Of a stretch of DNA of 64,000 nucleotides, positions 60,898 through 64,000 are shown one piece after another. Each line of letters starts with the position of its first letter. The first letter of the stretch is position 1. The notes under the pieces were generated by a model. That model was not told where the DNA came from. It made no database searches and was given only the letters and a program-made list of their open reading frames with translations. The stretch comes from Pseudomonas sp. SCA2728.1_7 (GTDB lineage Bacteria > Pseudomonadota > Gammaproteobacteria > Pseudomonadales > Pseudomonadaceae), in NCBI RefSeq assembly GCF_018138145.1, contig NZ_CP073104.1, forward strand, positions 4,283,001 through 4,347,000, written 5' to 3'. The position numbers were made by a program, and so were the translations under genes.

Positions 60898-61278
60898 TCA
60901 CTCGATGACCAGAATGGCATCCATTTCAACCTGCGAACCCTTTGGCAGGGCAGCCACGCCAATGGCGGCGCGGGCCGGGTATGGCTGGTCGAAATACTTG
61001 CCCATGATCTCGTTGACCTTGGCGAAGTGGCTCAGATCGGTGAGGAAGATGTTCAGTTTGACGATGTCCTTGAACGAACCGCCAGCGGCTTCGGCCACGG
61101 CCTTCAGGTTCTCGAACACCTGGACGGTCTGGGCTTCGAAGCCTTCAACCAGTTCCATGGTTTTTGGGTCCAGAGGAATCTGACCCGACATGTATACGGT
61201 GTTGCCTGCCTTGATCGCCTGGGAGTAAGTACCGATGGCGGCCGGGGCCTTGTCGCTGGTGATTACGGTTTTGGTCAT
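60898..61278 (-). CDS. ridA: 2-iminobutanoate/2-iminopropanoate deaminase RidA
   Basis: The protein has 126 residues, the standard length. It begins [24 protein letters not shown] and has [15 protein letters not shown] and [16 protein letters not shown], the Rid family C-terminal signature with catalytic Arg around [11 protein letters not shown]. It hydrolyses reactive enamines/imines formed by PLP enzymes. Located 24 bp after spoT on the same strand. Confidence 0.97.
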   Translation of the reverse strand: MTKTVITSDKAPAAIGTYSQAIKAGNTVYMSGQIPLDPKTMELVEGFEAQTVQVFENLKAVAEAAGGSFKDIVKLNIFLTDLSHFAKVNEIMGKYFDQPYPARAAIGVAALPKGSQVEMDAILVIE

Positions 61279-61302
61279 GAATGACTCCTTGTAATAGGCA
61301 GG

Positions 61303-63408
61303 TTATGCACGCATGCGGGTGATGCGAATCACCCCGGTCAAGGCGCGCAGCTTCTTGATCACGCGGGCCAGGTGCACACGGTCGTGGACGCTGACCACCA
61401 ACTGGACCACGCTGATGCGACCATCGCGTTCGTCCATGCTGATTTTCTCGATATTGCCGTCGGCTGCGTTGACGCTGCTGGCCAGCAGGGCGATCAGGCC
61501 GCGCTGGTGTTCCAGCTCGACGCGCAGTTCGACGTTGAATTCGCCGGTGACATCCTTGGCCCACGAGAGCTGGATGCATTTTTCCGGGTTGTGCCGGATT
61601 TCGCTGATGTTGCGGCAGTTGTCGAGGTGCACGACCATGCCTTTGCCCGCTGACAGGTGCCCGACAATCGGGTCGCCCGGGATCGGCGTGCAGCACTTGG
61701 CGTAGCTGAGCACCAGACCTTCGGTGCCGCGAATCGCCAGCGGACCTTCCGGGCTTGGCAACTGTTCGCCTTCGCCGAGCAGGCGGCGGGCAACCACATA
61801 GGCCATGCGGTTGCCCAGGCCGATGTCTTCGAGCAAGTCTTCGATCAGTTCGAGGCGGTACTCGGTGAGCATCGCCTTGACGCGTTCGGCCGGGATCTTC
61901 TCCAGCGAACTGTCGAAACCGTTGAGCACCTTGTTCAACAGGCGTTCGCCGAGGCTGATGGACTCGGAGCGACGTTGCAATTTCAGCGCATGGCGGATGT
62001 GCGTGCGCGCCTTGCCGGTGACGACGAAATTGAGCCACGCCGGATTCGGTCGTGCGCCGGGGGCGCTGACGATCTCGACCGTGGAGCCGCTCTGCAGCGG
62101 TTCGGACAGCGGTGCAAGACGGCGGTTGATCCGGCAGGCGATGCAGCTGTTGCCGACGTCGGTGTGTACCGCGTAGGCAAAGTCGACCGCCGTGGAGCCT
62201 TTCGGCAGCTCCATGATCCGGCCTTTGGGCGTGAACACGTAGACCTCGTCCGGGAACAGGTCGATCTTCACGCTCTCGATGAATTCCAGCGAGTTGCCGG
62301 CACGTTGCTGCATTTCCAGCACGCCTTTGACCCACTGGCGGGCGCGGGCGTGAGTGCCTTTCGGCTGCTCGTCGCCGCTGGATTTGTACAGCCAATGCGC
62401 GGCGATGCCGTTGTTGGCCATCTCTTCCATTTCACGGGTACGGATCTGGATCTCGATCGGTACACCGTGCATGCCGAACAGCGTGGTGTGCAGCGACTGA
62501 TAGCCGTTGGCCTTGGGGATCGCGATGTAATCCTTGAAGCGCCCCGGCAACGGCTTGTACAAATTATGTACAGCGCCGAGTACGCGGTAGCAGGTATCGA
62601 CCTTGTCGACGATGATCCGGAACGCGTAGACGTCCATGATCTCGTTGAAGGCCCGACGCTTGCCGCGCATTTTCTTGTAGATGCCGTAGAGGTGTTTCTG
62701 GCGACCGCTGACTTCGCCCTGGATACCGTCGATGGCGAGGCAATGGCCAAGGGATTCTTCGATCTTGTTGACGATTTCCTTGCGGTTGCCCCGGGCGCGT
62801 TTGACCGCCTGGTAGATCCGCGCGGAACGCATCGGGTGCATGGCCTTGAAACCGAGGTCTTCGAATTCGATGCGGATCGCATGCATGCCCAGCCGATTGG
62901 CGATGGGCGCGTAGATTTCGAGGGTTTCCTTGGCGATGCGTCGGCGCTTTTCACCGGACAGCACTTCCAGCGTGCGCATGTTATGCAGGCGGTCGGCGAG
63001 TTTGACCAGGATCACGCGAATGTCGCGCGCCATGGCCATGGCCATTTTCTGGAAGTTTTCGGCTTGGGCTTCGGCCTTGGTCTCGAAATTCATCTGGGTC
63101 AGTTTGCTGACCCCGTCGACCAGTTCGGCCACGGTTTCACCGAACTGCGCTTGCAGCGCTTCTTTGGCGATACCGGTGTCTTCGATCACGTCATGCAGCA
63201 TCGCGGCCATCAGGCTCTGATGGTCCATGTGCATGTCGGCAAGAATATTGGCCACGGCAAGAGGATGCGTGACGTACGCCTCGCCGCTGCGACGGCGCTG
63301 ACCGTCATGGGCTTGTTCGGCGTAGAAATACGCTCGGCGGACCAGGTTGACCTGGTCATTGCCGAGGTAGGTCGATAAGCGATCGGCGAGGGCGTCTATG
63401 CTCGGCAT
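61303..63408 (-). CDS. spoT: Bifunctional (p)ppGpp synthetase/hydrolase SpoT
   Basis: The protein has 701 residues. HD hydrolase domain with H72-D73 in AMLHDVIEDTG, RelA/SpoT synthetase domain (RGKRRAFNEIMDVYAFRIIVD onward), TGS domain (FPDEVYVFTPKGRIMELPKGSTAVDFAY), and a C-terminal ACT domain. The active HD motif, absent from RelA, identifies it as SpoT. It sets alarmone levels under starvation. It follows rpoZ with about 57 bp between and precedes ridA, a conserved order. Confidence 0.98.
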   Translation of the reverse strand: MPSIDALADRLSTYLGNDQVNLVRRAYFYAEQAHDGQRRRSGEAYVTHPLAVANILADMHMDHQSLMAAMLHDVIEDTGIAKEALQAQFGETVAELVDGVSKLTQMNFETKAEAQAENFQKMAMAMARDIRVILVKLADRLHNMRTLEVLSGEKRRRIAKETLEIYAPIANRLGMHAIRIEFEDLGFKAMHPMRSARIYQAVKRARGNRKEIVNKIEESLGHCLAIDGIQGEVSGRQKHLYGIYKKMRGKRRAFNEIMDVYAFRIIVDKVDTCYRVLGAVHNLYKPLPGRFKDYIAIPKANGYQSLHTTLFGMHGVPIEIQIRTREMEEMANNGIAAHWLYKSSGDEQPKGTHARARQWVKGVLEMQQRAGNSLEFIESVKIDLFPDEVYVFTPKGRIMELPKGSTAVDFAYAVHTDVGNSCIACRINRRLAPLSEPLQSGSTVEIVSAPGARPNPAWLNFVVTGKARTHIRHALKLQRRSESISLGERLLNKVLNGFDSSLEKIPAERVKAMLTEYRLELIEDLLEDIGLGNRMAYVVARRLLGEGEQLPSPEGPLAIRGTEGLVLSYAKCCTPIPGDPIVGHLSAGKGMVVHLDNCRNISEIRHNPEKCIQLSWAKDVTGEFNVELRVELEHQRGLIALLASSVNAADGNIEKISMDERDGRISVVQLVVSVHDRVHLARVIKKLRALTGVIRITRMRA

Positions 63409-63465
63409 GATAATTCCTGCCGTAAGCTGTGATCCCGCGCCGTGCTACGTCGACCAGGCATAGGC

Positions 63466-63729
63466 TTAGACGGCCTCGTTGGACTCGTCCTCGAACGCTG
63501 CGAACAGCGGCTCATCCTGGACGATTTCCTGCTCGGCGATGAACTCGTAGCTCATCAGGCCTTCAGCGATTTCACGCAGCGCTACAACGGTAGGCTTGTC
63601 GTTTTCCCACTGAACCAGTGGCTCTTTGCCGCCGGTGGCCAGTTGACGGGCACGTTTGGTAGAGAGCATGACCAGCTCAAAACGGTTTTCCACGTGGTTC
63701 AGGCAGTCTTCAACGGTTACGCGGGCCAT
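63466..63729 (-). CDS. rpoZ: RNA polymerase omega subunit RpoZ
   Basis: The protein has 87 residues from the ATG at 63729 ([20 protein letters not shown]), the family start; the longer frame upstream is not used. Omega helps fold beta-prime and is involved in ppGpp response. Between gmk and spoT as in E. coli and Pseudomonas. Confidence 0.98.
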   Translation of the reverse strand: MARVTVEDCLNHVENRFELVMLSTKRARQLATGGKEPLVQWENDKPTVVALREIAEGLMSYEFIAEQEIVQDEPLFAAFEDESNEAV

Positions 63730-63792
63730 GGTATTCCTCGGAGCGAATGCAATATGCGCGCTGCCCGGTTGGGCGAGCGGACTCAACAGTTT

Positions 63793-63829
63793 AAAAAATC
63801 ACCAGCGATTAGGGAAGCGCTGATTTTTT
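63793..63829 (-). terminator. Terminator-like hairpin between gmk and rpoZ
   Basis: Stem AAAAAATCA/TGATTTTTT (63793-63801, 63821-63829) around a GC core. Read on the minus strand it has a T run and could partially end gmk transcripts before rpoZ. Confidence 0.65.
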
Positions 63830-63847
63830 GACCAAGCCCTTCAACGC

Positions 63848-63878
63848 GCTGCAAGCACCAATGTAAAGCGCTTGCAGC
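63848..63878 (-). terminator. Second hairpin downstream of gmk
   Basis: Perfect 9-bp stem GCTGCAAGC/GCTTGCAGC (63848-63856, 63870-63878) immediately after the gmk stop; no T run of its own, but may act with the next hairpin. Confidence 0.5.
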
Positions 63879-63897
63879 TGTTTTGGGAAGTGCTGTT

Positions 63898-64000
63898 TTA
63901 ACCCAGCAACTCAGCCAGCAATTTGCCGAAACGTACCTGCTGGCGTTTCTGCTGCAGCTGATTGGCGCGGAAAATCGCCTTCAGATCGTCCAGTGCGTGA
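63898..64000 (-). CDS. gmk: Guanylate kinase, C-terminal end (partial)
   Basis: The last 33 codons and stop of a gene that continues beyond the window. The residues ALDDLKAIFRANQLQQKRQ and the ending LAELLG fit the C-terminus of pseudomonad guanylate kinase, and the order gmk-rpoZ-spoT is conserved. GMP to GDP kinase in the nucleotide pathway. No catalytic motif is visible in this fragment. Confidence 0.88.
   Translation of the reverse strand, partial: HALDDLKAIFRANQLQQKRQQVRFGKLLAELLG

Noticed and set aside
1..64000. CRISPR arrays, tRNA, rRNA, insertion sequences or integrase genes
   Set aside because: No regular spaced direct repeats, no cloverleaf-like or rRNA sequence, and no transposase or integrase motifs were seen by eye; a dedicated search was not run.

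Overview
The window is a chromosomal segment of a fluorescent pseudomonad (Pseudomonas fluorescens group; Gammaproteobacteria, high GC). The evidence is gene order and repeats. A P. aeruginosa-like core order is kept on both flanks: response regulator, M23 peptidase, CNNM/CBS protein, phoR, phoB, ubiA, ubiC, rubredoxin, rubredoxin reductase and hupA on the left; SCP2-like protein, HDOD protein, recG, oxyR, exbB-exbD-tonB, ridA, spoT, rpoZ and gmk on the right. Extragenic palindromes of the GAGCCTGCTCGCGA type, usually in inverted pairs (REPINs), lie between many core genes.

Layout. 1-10.1 kb: phosphate two-component system phoB/phoR with a Pho box, ubiquinone genes ubiC-ubiA, a rubredoxin with its reductase, and the nucleoid protein HupA. 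10.2-36.4 kb: a complete type VI secretion (T6SS) cluster, all on + strand and in the order of the P. aeruginosa H2-T6SS: tssA, tssB, tssC, tssE, [PAAR effector module], tssF, tssG, tssH/clpV, a sigma-54 activator (sfa2-like), a tiny lipoprotein (orfX-like), fha2, tssJ, tssK, tssL, tssM, stp1, stk1, vgrG. No hcp/tssD lies in the window. 36.4-50.5 kb: accessory cargo with a peptidoglycan-directed VgrG-linked effector candidate, then a run of secreted or periplasmic immunity-like proteins (XAC2610-like, LprI/DUF1311-like and TPR-type), interrupted by two GC-rich genes (a TIGR01777 epimerase and an unusual alpha/beta-hydrolase/PEP-utilising fusion). 50.5-64 kb: a DUF6124 gene with a candidate conserved leader, then core genes.

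How it fits together. The T6SS genes encode sheath (TssB/C), baseplate (TssE/F/G/K/A), membrane complex (TssJ/L/M), sheath recycling ATPase (ClpV), a phospho-control module (Stk1 kinase, Stp1 phosphatase, FHA protein) and a sigma-54 activator. Two loaded spikes are visible. One is a PAAR protein with a zincin (HEFGH) C-terminus, inserted between tssE and tssF with its own small immunity-like genes. The other is a VgrG whose C-terminus was extended after a proline hinge by an AT-rich peptidoglycan-binding tail and is followed by an AT-rich effector with its own peptidoglycan-binding domain. The downstream immunity array contains relatives of known lysozyme-inhibitor families, which supports a peptidoglycan glycan-strand target. 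The sharp drop in GC from about 36.0 to 40.8 kb, and repeats of the GGGGACGGATTTATTT type, point to recent cargo exchange.

Limits: functions come from reading motifs and gene order; no database search was run. Most effector and immunity assignments are inference.
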